A DNA stretch of 64,000 nucleotides from Pseudomonas hefeiensis (GTDB taxonomy: Bacteria > Pseudomonadota > Gammaproteobacteria > Pseudomonadales > Pseudomonadaceae), in assembly GCF_030687835.1 (NCBI RefSeq), contig NZ_CP117449.1, forward strand, positions 1,054,001 to 1,118,000, read 5' to 3'. The translations under genes and the position numbers were made by a program. Shown one piece after another: positions 26,730 to 35,171 of the stretch (position 1 is its first letter; each line of letters starts with the position of its first letter). The notes beneath the pieces are model-generated. The model did no database searches and was not told the DNA's origin. It was given only the letters and a program-made list of their open reading frames with translations.

Positions 26730-27512
26730 GTGAGCGTAGCGCCCGTCCCATCGACACTCAGCATCAAAGATCAGGTCAGTGCCGCCGAATGGCAAACCCG
26801 CGTCGATCTGGCCGCCTGTTACCGGCTTGTCGCCATGCATGGCTGGGATGACCTGATTTTCACGCATATATCCGCCAAGGTGCCCGGTACCGATGATTTT
26901 TTGATCAACCCGTTCGGGTTGATGTTTCATGAGGTCACCGCCTCTAGCCTGGTCAAGGTCGATCAGGCCGGCAACAAGCTGATGGACAGCCCCTACGAGA
27001 TCAATCCGGCCGGTTATACCATCCACAGTGCGGTGCATGAGGTGCGGCACGACGTGGCTTGTGTGCTGCATACCCACACCGCGGCCGGGGTCGCCGTGTC
27101 GGCACAGAAGCAGGGTGTGTTGCCCATCAGCCAGCAATCGTTGTTTGTATTGTCGAGTCTGGCGTATCACGCTTATGAAGGTGTGGCCCTCAACCACGAA
27201 GAGAAGGCCCGCCTGCAGGCGGATCTGGGCGACAATAATTTCCTGATGCTGCACAACCATGGTCTGCTGACCTGCGGCGGCAGCATTGCCGACGCCTTCC
27301 TCATGATGTTCACCTTCCAGCGAGCCTGTGACATCCAGGTCCTGGCGCACAGTGGTGGGGCTGAACTGATTGCCATCGAGCCGCAGATACTGGCCGGCGC
27401 TCGAGCAATGATTGCCGGGGTGACCAAAAGCGCCCAAGGCATGGGAGGCGCGTTGGCATGGCCGGCGTTGCTGCGCAAGCTCGATCAACAAGATTCGGGT
27501 TATAGAAACTGA
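26730..27512 (+). CDS. Class II aldolase/adducin family protein
   Basis: A 260-residue cytosolic protein with the class II aldolase/adducin head domain. Metal-binding histidines occur in 'VLHTHTAAG' and 'LMLHNHGLLTCG', and the phosphate-site-like 'TASSLVKVD' is present. Catalytic activity is unproven for this subgroup. The start is uncertain: GTG at 26730 has AGAGG at good distance, whereas the ATG at 26679 lacks a clear ribosome site but would add 17 residues. Its stop overlaps the next gene's ATG by one base (TGATG), so they are translationally coupled. This corresponds to the PA3430-PA3427 block. Confidence 0.87.
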   Translation: MSVAPVPSTLSIKDQVSAAEWQTRVDLAACYRLVAMHGWDDLIFTHISAKVPGTDDFLINPFGLMFHEVTASSLVKVDQAGNKLMDSPYEINPAGYTIHSAVHEVRHDVACVLHTHTAAGVAVSAQKQGVLPISQQSLFVLSSLAYHAYEGVALNHEEKARLQADLGDNNFLMLHNHGLLTCGGSIADAFLMMFTFQRACDIQVLAHSGGAELIAIEPQILAGARAMIAGVTKSAQGMGGALAWPALLRKLDQQDSGYRN

Positions 27513-28414
27513 TGCCTCTGGTTCAGATTCCTCTGCGTATTTGGCGCCAGCGCAGCCAGACAATGATGTTCCGTGGCCACGCTATCCGGTATTGGGTGGC
27601 GGGGCACGGCGAGCCGCTGCTGCTTATCCATGGTTTCCCCACGGCCAGTTGGGACTGGCATTACTTGTGGCAGCCGCTGGCGCAGCGTTATCGAGTGATT
27701 GCCTGCGACATGCTCGGTTTTGGCGACTCGGCCAAGCCGACGGATCATGTCTACAGCCTGCTGGAGCAGGCTGATCTGCAGCAGGCCTTGCTGGCACATC
27801 TGAATGTGAAGCAAGCGGTGCACGTACTGGCCCATGATTATGGTGACAGCGTGGCCCAGGAACTGATCGCCCGTCACTACGAAGCGCGCATCGAACTTGC
27901 CAGTTGTGTCTTTCTCAACGGTGGCCTGTTCCCTGAAACCCATCGTCCGGTGTTGATGCAAAAACTGTTGCTCAGCCCCTTGGGCTGGCTACTCGGCCGG
28001 GCTTTTTCCCGAGAGGGCCTGGTCAAGAGTTTCCGCCAGATATTCGGCCCCAGGACCGGCCCGACCGAAAGCGAAATGGACGATTACTGGAGCCTGGTCG
28101 AAGCCCATCACGGACCGCGGATCATGCACAAACTCATCGCCTATATTCCCGAGCGGCGTGTACAGCGAGACCGCTGGGTGCTGGCCATGCAGCGCGACCA
28201 AGTGCCGTTGCGGGTGATCGATGGCGCGGTCGATCCGATTTCCGGTGAGCACATGGTGGCGCGCTATGAGGCGCTGATCCCCAACCCTGACACCGTACTG
28301 CTGCCCGACATCGGCCACTACCCACACACCGAAGCCCCGGTGCAGGTACTCAAGCATTACCTGGAGTTTCGTGAAAACCTGGCCGAGCCGGTCAGGCAGG
28401 TGGTCTGCTCATAA
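27512..28414 (+). CDS. Alpha/beta hydrolase (epoxide hydrolase/dehalogenase-like)
   Basis: A 300-residue alpha/beta hydrolase. The oxyanion segment is 'LLIHGFPTASWDW'. The nucleophile elbow region reads 'VLAHDYGDSVAQELI', giving Asp as the nucleophile as in epoxide hydrolases and haloalkane dehalogenases. The acid is in 'IDGAVDPISGEH' and the base is His in 'PDIGHYPHTEAP'. A cap domain covers about residues 125-215. The actual substrate is unknown. It is coupled to the aldolase-family gene upstream, and the dehydrogenase follows after about 170 bp. Confidence 0.88.
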   Translation: MPLVQIPLRIWRQRSQTMMFRGHAIRYWVAGHGEPLLLIHGFPTASWDWHYLWQPLAQRYRVIACDMLGFGDSAKPTDHVYSLLEQADLQQALLAHLNVKQAVHVLAHDYGDSVAQELIARHYEARIELASCVFLNGGLFPETHRPVLMQKLLLSPLGWLLGRAFSREGLVKSFRQIFGPRTGPTESEMDDYWSLVEAHHGPRIMHKLIAYIPERRVQRDRWVLAMQRDQVPLRVIDGAVDPISGEHMVARYEALIPNPDTVLLPDIGHYPHTEAPVQVLKHYLEFRENLAEPVRQVVCS

Positions 28415-28585
28415 GCCCTGAAGTTTGAAGCACTATTGCGAGCAGGTTCGCACACACAGCAAATCCGGTTCGCATCATCCCCTCACCTTATTGCCCACCA
28501 TTCACTGGCAACCCTGTTGATTGTGACCGGCCGCCCTGTGCCCGACACTCGGGGCATTGTCCTATTGCCTGCTGGAGTTCTGCCC

Positions 28586-29497
28586 ATGAGTGAATCTGTG
28601 CGCTTCGAAGATAAAGTCGTGATCGTCACGGGAGCCGGCGGTGGCCTGGGGCGAGCCCATGCCCTGTTGTTCGCCAGGCAAGGGGCTAAAGTGCTGGTCA
28701 ACGACCTCGGTGGCTCTGCCCAGGGAGAAGGAGCCAACGCCTCGGCGGCGGATCGGGTGGTCGCTGAAATTCGCCAGGCCGGCGGCATTGCCGAGGCGAA
28801 CCACGACTCCGTCACCGATGGCGACAAACTGGTGCAGAATGCCCTTGATGCGTTCGGCCGGGTCGATGTAGTGGTCAACAACGCCGGGATCCTGCGAGAC
28901 AAGACCTTCCACAAAATGGAGGACGCCGACTGGGATCTGGTCTACCGCGTCCATGTCGAGGGTGCCTACAAAGTCACCCGCGCCGCCTGGCCACATTTGC
29001 GTGAGCAAAATTACGGGCGGGTGATTTTTACGGCCTCCACGTCCGGCATCTACGGCAACTTCGGTCAATCCAACTACGGCATGGCCAAGCTCGGCCTGTA
29101 TGGCCTGACGCGCACCCTGGCCATCGAAGGCCGCAAGAACAATATTCTGGTCAATGCAATCGCCCCCACCGGCGGCACCCGCATGACCGAAGGCCTGATC
29201 CCGCCGCAGGTGTTCGAACAGCTCAAGCCTGAACTCGTCAGCCCGTTGGTGGTGTACCTGGCCAGCGAGGCCTGCCAGGAAACCTCCGGATTGTTCGAAG
29301 TGGGCGGCGGCTGGATGGGCAAGGTGCGTTGGGAGCGCAGCCTGGGTGCCGGCTTCGATCCAAGCAAAGGTTTCTCGCCCGAAGACGTCGCGGCCCACTG
29401 GCAACAGATCTGTGATTTCGAGGGTGCGGTACACCCCAACGACAACCTTGAGGCATTGAAGGAAATGATGGCGAATTTGCAGCGCTACACCGTTTGA
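28586..29497 (+). CDS. Short-chain dehydrogenase, HSD17B4-like
   Basis: A 303-residue NAD(P)-dependent dehydrogenase resembling the dehydrogenase domain of peroxisomal multifunctional enzyme 2. It has 'VIVTGAGGGLGRAHALLFARQGA' (nucleotide loop), 'VVNNAGILRDKTFHKM', catalytic Ser in 'IFTASTSGIYGN' and YxxxK in 'NYGMAKLG'. It carries the extra C-terminal region ('FDPSKGFSPEDVAAHWQQICDFE') typical of this subgroup. Acyl-CoA or hydroxyacyl-CoA substrates are likely. The start MSESVRFEDK at 28586 is chosen; an upstream extension to 28436 has no similarity. Syntenic with PA3427. Confidence 0.9.
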   Translation: MSESVRFEDKVVIVTGAGGGLGRAHALLFARQGAKVLVNDLGGSAQGEGANASAADRVVAEIRQAGGIAEANHDSVTDGDKLVQNALDAFGRVDVVVNNAGILRDKTFHKMEDADWDLVYRVHVEGAYKVTRAAWPHLREQNYGRVIFTASTSGIYGNFGQSNYGMAKLGLYGLTRTLAIEGRKNNILVNAIAPTGGTRMTEGLIPPQVFEQLKPELVSPLVVYLASEACQETSGLFEVGGGWMGKVRWERSLGAGFDPSKGFSPEDVAAHWQQICDFEGAVHPNDNLEALKEMMANLQRYTV

Positions 29498-29540
29498 CCT
29501 TGCGGCCTCGACCCGTTGCCGTCACGCGCGGCAACGGTGG

Positions 29541-30305
29541 TCAGGGGACGTATTTCTTCACCAGCGCCGCCAGATTCGCGGCAGTCTCGATGTCCATCAC
29601 ACCGTCGTATTTCGCTGGACGAAAGTGCAGCTGAAAGGCTCGCACCAAACGCTGAAAACCCGCACTTGTGGCGGCTGCCGACGTGTCATACCCATATTTG
29701 CGGAACAAGCCGAGCAGTTGCTCGCGAGTCGGCAGGCCGTTGCATTGGTAGGCGCGGGTGTAAGCTTTCTGCGTGGGTTCATCGAACCAGGCGCCGATGC
29801 CCTTCAGATACAGCGTATGCCAGGGGAACATCGGGCCGGGATCGCTTTTTCTGCCAGCAGCAATGTCCGAATGCCCCACGACGTTGACCGGGTTTATTTC
29901 TGGATAGCGCTTGAGGATGTTCAACGCTAGGTACTCGATGGCCTCGACTTGCTGGGGTTGATAAGGCGGGAAGGTAAATTGCCCTTGGTTATCGGTCGCC
30001 AGGTTGACTACCTCCACGCCGATCGAGCTGTCGTTCAGGTTGCTGCGATTACCCCAACTGCTCACACCTGCATGCCAGGCCCGCTGTTTTTCGTCCACCA
30101 AGTTGAAAATCTGTGGTTCCTTGAAACCCGCTTTCAAATAGATTGGGTCGCTAAAGTCGGGAATCAGGTAATGGGCGCTGACCGACGGGCCTGTCAGTGC
30201 ATTGATGGACGACGCGAAATTGCCGGCGGTGTAATGGAAAACCAAAAAACGAACGCGACTGTTAAAACCTTTTTTTGAACGATAGCTTGTATTGTTTATT
30301 TGCAT
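29541..30305 (-). CDS. N-acetylmuramoyl-L-alanine amidase, AmpDh2/AmpDh3 type
   Basis: A 254-residue zinc amidase cutting the bond between MurNAc and the stem peptide. It has the Amidase_2 domain with zinc ligands His in 'VFHYTAGNF' and the His/Asp pair in 'VGHSDIAAGRKSDPGP', plus 'GVEVVN' with the catalytic Glu. A C-terminal peptidoglycan-binding domain covers about residues 180-250. No signal peptide is seen, as in AmpDh3 of P. aeruginosa, which has been described as a type VI secretion effector. I prefer the ATG at 30305 (MQINNTSYRS); a TTG at 30326 is possible. It lies downstream of the bacteriocin/immunity genes but is separated by a terminator. Confidence 0.87.
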   Translation of the reverse strand: MQINNTSYRSKKGFNSRVRFLVFHYTAGNFASSINALTGPSVSAHYLIPDFSDPIYLKAGFKEPQIFNLVDEKQRAWHAGVSSWGNRSNLNDSSIGVEVVNLATDNQGQFTFPPYQPQQVEAIEYLALNILKRYPEINPVNVVGHSDIAAGRKSDPGPMFPWHTLYLKGIGAWFDEPTQKAYTRAYQCNGLPTREQLLGLFRKYGYDTSAAATSAGFQRLVRAFQLHFRPAKYDGVMDIETAANLAALVKKYVP

Positions 30306-30453
30306 TCTCTGTAACTCACTGGTCAATAAATCGAAGCGAAATGCTGCGATTGATTTCAGCGTAGCAGTGGGTTTTTTATGTGCGCGTAGTTGGATTCTGG
30401 CTTTGTTGTAGGAACGGGCGCTAAGAGGCTAAGGATTTTAATAATGGCAATAG

Positions 30454-30490
30454 AAAACCCTTTTGCTGCGGGCTGTCAGCAGCAAAAGGG
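30454..30490 (-). terminator. Terminator after the immunity gene
   Basis: On the minus strand CCCTTTTGCTGC (30490-30479) pairs with GCAGCAAAAGGG (30469-30458) and is followed by TTTT. Confidence 0.85.
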
Positions 30491-30512
30491 CGCTGATTGG
30501 TTTTTCATTGGA

Positions 30513-30764
30513 TTAGGGTTGCTTGAATCCCGGTTTTCCGTTGGCGGCGCGCCATTTCTTTACTTCCTTCACCACAGCCTCAGGTCCGCTCTTTCCTGCT
30601 TCTGGGTAATACAATAAATCTGATCCAGAAGGATGTTCTGAAATTCGTTCAAATTCTAAGACTGCATGAGTGTGAGCCTCTTCTGGATAGAAATCAGCTT
30701 CATATATTTTTTTGACAAAAGCCAAAAATTCTAACTCGCTAATCTCGCTTATTGTTGAGTTCAT
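30513..30764 (-). CDS. Colicin/pyocin DNase immunity protein
   Basis: An 83-residue acidic four-helix protein of the colicin E2/E7/E8/E9 immunity (Im) family: 'ISELEFLAFVKKIYEADFYPEEAHTHAVLEFERISEHPSGSDLLYYP' with the conserved 'HPSGSDLLYYP' loop that contacts the HNH nuclease. It binds and blocks a cognate nuclease toxin. The gene is intact, with start overlapping the stop of the nuclease-domain fragment by 4 bases, as usual for toxin-immunity pairs. Because the toxin gene is broken, it now acts as an orphan immunity gene. Base composition is clearly more AT-rich than neighbouring genes, suggesting acquisition. Confidence 0.93.
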   Translation of the reverse strand: MNSTISEISELEFLAFVKKIYEADFYPEEAHTHAVLEFERISEHPSGSDLLYYPEAGKSGPEAVVKEVKKWRAANGKPGFKQP

Positions 30765-32724
30765 ATTTTGTTCTCCTGATGCGTTTGGATGTGCTGTCGA
30801 GGTGTCATTAGCCTGATGTTTTCAAGGTGGTAAACATCTCCGCCCAGCGAAATGTATTGCTTGTGATGCAGCTCGTATTTAATGCGAGCGCCAACTCGCT
30901 CTGTTTTTTTGACGAATGCTCCATATCCGTTCTTCATATGAGCTAGGCTGCCCGGATCAAACTGTTGAGAAAGTATGGATCGCCAGCAACCGCCTTCCAA
31001 AAACTCTCCCGAAACTCCCTGAAATGTCTAAACTCCTTCCCCCTCAACTGATCCGCAATCTGCGACGGAATGGGTGCTCCTTCGCCTTTCGATGCTGCGT
31101 CCGTCCACACGCCTGAAACCGGGGTACCCGATCCCAGCGCAACCCCAGGGTCTTCCCGTCGATCCCTGAACATGATGTACAGAGGCGGCAGGCCTGAGTC
31201 GATTGGGAAAACAAAAATATAATCATCAAAGCTGTTCTCGGTTATCTCAGGGAATGGATCAATCCTTCCCGCAACAGGCGTTATCGATGCACCTGTAAAA
31301 ACAGGCGTGGTAGGAGGTTCAATGGGAAGCGCTGTGGGACTGTTTCCGGGTTGAACAATTGGTGTCCAGGTTAAGGTTTTTGGGGAAATACCTGCGGTCG
31401 TAGCGATGTAGATATTGTGTTGGGCGTTGTAAGTAACCGGCACTAACGTGACTGCTGAGGGGCTACTCATACCGGCAGTGTTGACTACAAAAATTTCCGA
31501 CTGGCCATCTGCTGCTACCTGGGAACTAAGGCGTACAGGCAAATCAATGGCCTCGCCAGCATCAGCCATGTCATGTAAATCATCGTTTTGCGTCGGCGTG
31601 AGGTCTGAGAGTGGTGTACTGAAAGCAAACCGCTCCGGCAGCTCACCGTTCGCTAACGTGGGTGAATAAAGCAGGGCAGCGAATCCAGCCAAAGCCGGCG
31701 CTGCTACTGCGGTGGCCGTTTCGACGGCCATGGCGATCGCGGTTCGTAACGCAGTCTGGATTGCCGAGGTCATTGCCGGGCTTGTGGCCAGGCTACTACC
31801 AGCGATCGCAAACACTGGACCAGCTACGGCTGCGGTGCCCGGCATTGGAAATGCACGACCGGCCAGGGCCTGTCGCAGTGCTTGTGCCTGGGCCACGCGT
31901 AGTCTCTCGGCTTCGGCGACCTTGCGTGCTTGCGCCGCGGTAATGCGTTTGGCTTCGGCCTGGGCTTCTGCTTGAGCTGCGGCTTCCTCAGCTGCTGCTA
32001 GGCGTTGCGCCTCTGCCGCAAGCCGTGCTCGTTCTTCAGCAGCGCGTCTAGCCTCGGCTTCGGCAGCCTTGCGCGCCTGTTCCTGAGCCAAGCGTTGGGC
32101 TTCAGCCTGGGCCTTTGCCCGAGCCTCTGCGGCTGCTTTTGCGTTTGCCTCGGCAATGGCATTGTTGTGTGTGATTAAGCGAGCATCCAGTAGCTTGATT
32201 TGCTCAGCCAGAAATTTTGCCTCGTACGCCGCAGCATAAGAGACATTCCACTTGGCAATTGCGTTGTAGTAAGTCCTTTGTCCTCCTCGGCGGCCAATGA
32301 GCTCGAAACCCTTATAACGAACGTCTTGAACTTTGTGAGTCAGTGGATCATGACCATAATAAGTATTGGCTATTGCTATGTGTTCTTGATGATCTGTCCT
32401 CGCTTTGAAAAGTTGTAGTTTGAGTGTTCGTAATTCAATTTCGATCGCATCGGTTCCAGGAGGGACCACCGCAGCAACGGCCGCTCTTGTTTTTGCGAGT
32501 TCTGTGTTGGTTATATGAGCGATGTTTCTGATGTTTTCGTTGAAGAGCTCTTCGGTGGAAGTGTTGCTTTCATCCAGTCAATCAAGAGCATAGTCAACGG
32601 CATCGTATGCACGATCGGAGTGGTCTGGGCCTGACACGCGCCTTGCGTTAAACCCAAACCCGTCAGGTGACGAAGGCGTGCGAGGTATACCTCTATTTAC
32701 AAGGATGTTTTTTTCTTGCTGCAT
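30761..32724 (-). pseudogene. S-type pyocin / colicin-like HNH DNase bacteriocin, disrupted twice
   Basis: Reading from an ATG at 32724 with a good AAGGA site gives MQQEKNILVNRGIPRT... and runs 48 codons to an in-frame TGA (32580-32578). The same frame then continues through 'RNIAHITNTELAKTR' into a 500-residue stretch. That stretch contains an Ala/Glu/Arg-rich coiled coil (about 32170-31870) and a pyocin S domain ('LVPVTYNAQHNIYIATTAGISP', 'PPLYIMFRDRREDPG'). It ends in the DNase lead-in 'GKEFRHFREFRESFWKAVAGDP'. A one-base loss near 30974-30978 then shifts the frame; the HNH domain continues in another frame (31000-30761) with 'YELHHKQYISLGGDVYHLENI' and 'TPRQHIQTH'. As read, no active toxin is made. 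Confidence 0.88.
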
Positions 32725-32918
32725 ATCGAGTTCCTTTCGAATCGAATCTGAATAGCCACACCGTCATTCAGCACGTGCGATCGTTCATGGCTATTTGTGT
32801 GGTCACCCATCCTGGGCGACCAAGGAAACTATAAGTTCGATCTCTTAATGCAAGCAGGTGAGCCTTTCCGACAACAACGTAGGAAACAAGAAGTTTTAAC
32901 TCGGAAATAGCCGCACAT
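32725..32918 (-). promoter_or_regulatory. Upstream region of the bacteriocin gene with a dyad
   Basis: This AT-rich gap between the pyocin start and the 32919 terminator holds the inverted repeat GGTCACCCA-TCC-TGGGCGACC (32801-32821, one mismatch). I see no clear LexA box and only one weak PrtN P-box-like TTGTTGTC, so the promoter is not defined. Confidence 0.4.
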
Positions 32919-32947
32919 AAAAAAGGCCGCTGCAAAAAGCAGCGGCC
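32919..32947 (-). terminator. Minus-strand intrinsic terminator with no obvious gene upstream
   Basis: On the minus strand GGCCGCTGC-TTTTT-GCAGCGGCC is followed by six T residues. Directly before it is another hairpin, TGACGTTG (32976-32969) with CAACGTCA. The plus strand has no T tail. No convincing protein gene on the minus strand ends here. Confidence 0.85.
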
Positions 32948-33355
32948 TGAAAATGACGTTGCAAAGGAGCAAAAACCAACGTCAGTGAACACGGGAGGTG
33001 ATGGACCGATGCACCAATCCATCCGAAGGACGGTGCGTCAGGCACGAGGGGGCCATGACGACTTGTGCTTGCAGGCCCGTTGCCCTGAAAGCCCGGCCAG
33101 CATAGGGATTGGGCATCAGCGGAAACAGCCCGGATCCGGACATGCACCGTTGCAGGGCATGCAACAGTTAACAGGCCCGATGAATATGCGCGGCGCTGAT
33201 AACCCATCATCCAGTGCGTCCATGGCCGGCGCAAAGCCCCGTATCCCATGGCCTGTAATCCTTTCGGGGTACAGCGCGAATACCTCCTTGGTGCGCTTAT
33301 CGCTCATGTCGTGCGGCAGTAGGGTGAAGGCTCTGTCACTCACCGGGGAAGACGC
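32948..33355. other. Gap without a supported protein gene
   Basis: About 400 bp upstream of the DUF1302 gene. Minus-strand open frames (for example 33343-33116, ending 'NCCMPCNGACPDPGCFR') have no ribosome site or recognised domain. It should contain the DUF1302 promoter and possibly an antisense or small RNA ending at 32919. Confidence 0.5.
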
Positions 33356-35149
33356 ATGACAACAATAACAATGCGCGCCATCTTCAAACCGCAGGCGCTG
33401 GCCGTCGCGGTGGCCTTGGGTTGCTCTGCCCAGGCGCAGGCCGTTTCATTCAATATTGGCGAGATCGAGGGGCAGTTCGACTCCTCGTTGTCCGTGGGCG
33501 CGAGCTGGGGCATGCGCGACGCCGACCGGGACTTGGTCGGCAGCGTCAACGGCGGTACGGGGCAGTCTTCCACCGGTGACGATGGGCGGCTGAACTTCAA
33601 GAAGGGCGAGACCTTTTCCAAGATATTCAAAGGCCTGCACGATCTCGAACTCAAGTACGGCGATACTGGCGTGTTCGTGCGCGGCAAGTATTGGTATGAC
33701 TTCGAACTCAAGGACGAAAGCCGCCCGTTCAAGGACATCAGCGACAGCAACCGCAAGGAAGGTTCCAAGTCGTCAGGGGCGCAGCTTCTCGATGCGTTTG
33801 TCTATCACAATTATTCCATCGCCGACTTGCCGGGTACGGTGCGTGCGGGCAAGCAGGTGGTCAGTTGGGGTGAAAGTACCTTCATCGGCAACTCCATCAA
33901 CAGCATCAACCCGGTGGATGTCTCCGCGTTCCGCCGTCCGGGTGCCGAGATCAAGGAAGGCTTGATCCCGGTAAATATGTTGTTCGCCTCCCAGGGCTTG
34001 ACCGACAAGCTCACCATCGAAGGTTTCTACCAACTGGAGTGGGACCAGACAGTCGTCGATAACTGCGGCACTTTCTTCGGCAACGACGTGGTGGCCGATG
34101 GCTGCACCAGCGGCTACACCGTGGGCAGCCCGGCGATTGCGCCGTTCCAGCCGTTGACGGAGGCGTTCGGTCAGGGCATCGAGGTCTCCAGTGAAGGGGT
34201 GATCATTTCCCGTGGTGGCGACCGCGACGCCCGTGACTCCGGGCAGTGGGGCACGGCACTGCGCTGGCTCGGCGATGACACCGAGTACGGCCTGTACTTC
34301 ATGAATTACCACAGCCGCACGCCAACCGTGGGCACCACCACCGCTGGCCTGTCTACCTTGTCGGCACTGCCGGGAATGGTCGCGATTGCAGAAGGGCTGG
34401 CCCCTGGCAGCGGTGCCGGCCTGGCGCAAAGCGTGATGTTGGGGCGTGGTCAGTATTACCTTGAATACCCCGAGGACATCCGTCTGTACGGTGCCAGCTT
34501 CGCCACCACGCTGCCTACCGGCACCGCGTGGACCGGGGAAATCAGCTACCGTCCCAACGCGCCGGTGCAACTCAACACCAATGACCTGACCCTGGCGCTG
34601 GTCAACCCGATTGCCGGTGGCGCGGCGTCGCCCATCGCGACCTCGCCCGGGGCCGATAACACCGGCTACCGGCGCAAGGAAATAACTCAGATCCAGAGCA
34701 CCCTGACGCACTTCGTCGATCAGGTCATGGGCGCCGATCGCCTGACTCTGGTGGGCGAGGCTGCGGTAGTGCATGTGGGGGGGCTGGAATCCAAGGACAA
34801 GCTGCGTTATGGCCGTGACTCGGTCTACGGCCAGTATGGCTTTGGCGGTGACACCGACGGTTTCGTCACCTCGACCTCCTGGGGCTATCGTGCCCGGGCG
34901 ATTCTTGACTACTCCAACGTCGTTGCCGGTATCAACTTCAAGCCCAACGTCTCCTGGTCCCATGACGTCGCCGGCTACGGCCCCAACGGCCTGTTCAACG
35001 AAGGCGCCAAGGCCATCAGCGTCGGTGTCGATGCCGACTACCGCAACACCTACACCGCCAGCCTGAGTTACACCGACTTTTTCGGCGGCGACTACAACGT
35101 TCTCGAAGACCGCGACTTCCTCGCGTTGAGCTTTGGCGTGAACTTCTGA
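33356..35149 (+). CDS. DUF1302 outer-membrane protein
   Basis: A 597-residue secreted protein. A signal peptide (about residues 1-28, 'RAIFKPQALAVAVALGCSAQAQA') is followed by a DUF1302 domain, predicted beta-barrel, with 'FNIGEIEGQFDSSLSVGASWGMRDAD', 'VRAGKQVVSWGESTFIGNSINSINPVD' and a C-terminal 'DRDFLALSFGVNF' ending in Phe, as in barrel proteins. Members pair with DUF1329 proteins and often with RND-type lipid exporters; roles in steroid or other hydrophobic compound use have been suggested. GGGGAAG precedes the ATG. DUF1329 follows 22 bp later. Confidence 0.9.
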   Translation: MTTITMRAIFKPQALAVAVALGCSAQAQAVSFNIGEIEGQFDSSLSVGASWGMRDADRDLVGSVNGGTGQSSTGDDGRLNFKKGETFSKIFKGLHDLELKYGDTGVFVRGKYWYDFELKDESRPFKDISDSNRKEGSKSSGAQLLDAFVYHNYSIADLPGTVRAGKQVVSWGESTFIGNSINSINPVDVSAFRRPGAEIKEGLIPVNMLFASQGLTDKLTIEGFYQLEWDQTVVDNCGTFFGNDVVADGCTSGYTVGSPAIAPFQPLTEAFGQGIEVSSEGVIISRGGDRDARDSGQWGTALRWLGDDTEYGLYFMNYHSRTPTVGTTTAGLSTLSALPGMVAIAEGLAPGSGAGLAQSVMLGRGQYYLEYPEDIRLYGASFATTLPTGTAWTGEISYRPNAPVQLNTNDLTLALVNPIAGGAASPIATSPGADNTGYRRKEITQIQSTLTHFVDQVMGADRLTLVGEAAVVHVGGLESKDKLRYGRDSVYGQYGFGGDTDGFVTSTSWGYRARAILDYSNVVAGINFKPNVSWSHDVAGYGPNGLFNEGAKAISVGVDADYRNTYTASLSYTDFFGGDYNVLEDRDFLALSFGVNF

Positions 35150-35171
35150 TCTGGCTGACAAGGAAAAACCA

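Noticed and set aside
32725..32918. PrtN P-boxes or a LexA site for the pyocin
   Set aside because: Only one weak TTGTTGTC-like element, no ordered repeats, no CTG-N10-CAG.
33116..33343. A Cys-rich 63-75-residue minus-strand frame upstream of the DUF1302 gene
   Set aside because: No ribosome site at either possible start and no known family; kept only as context for the possible small RNA.
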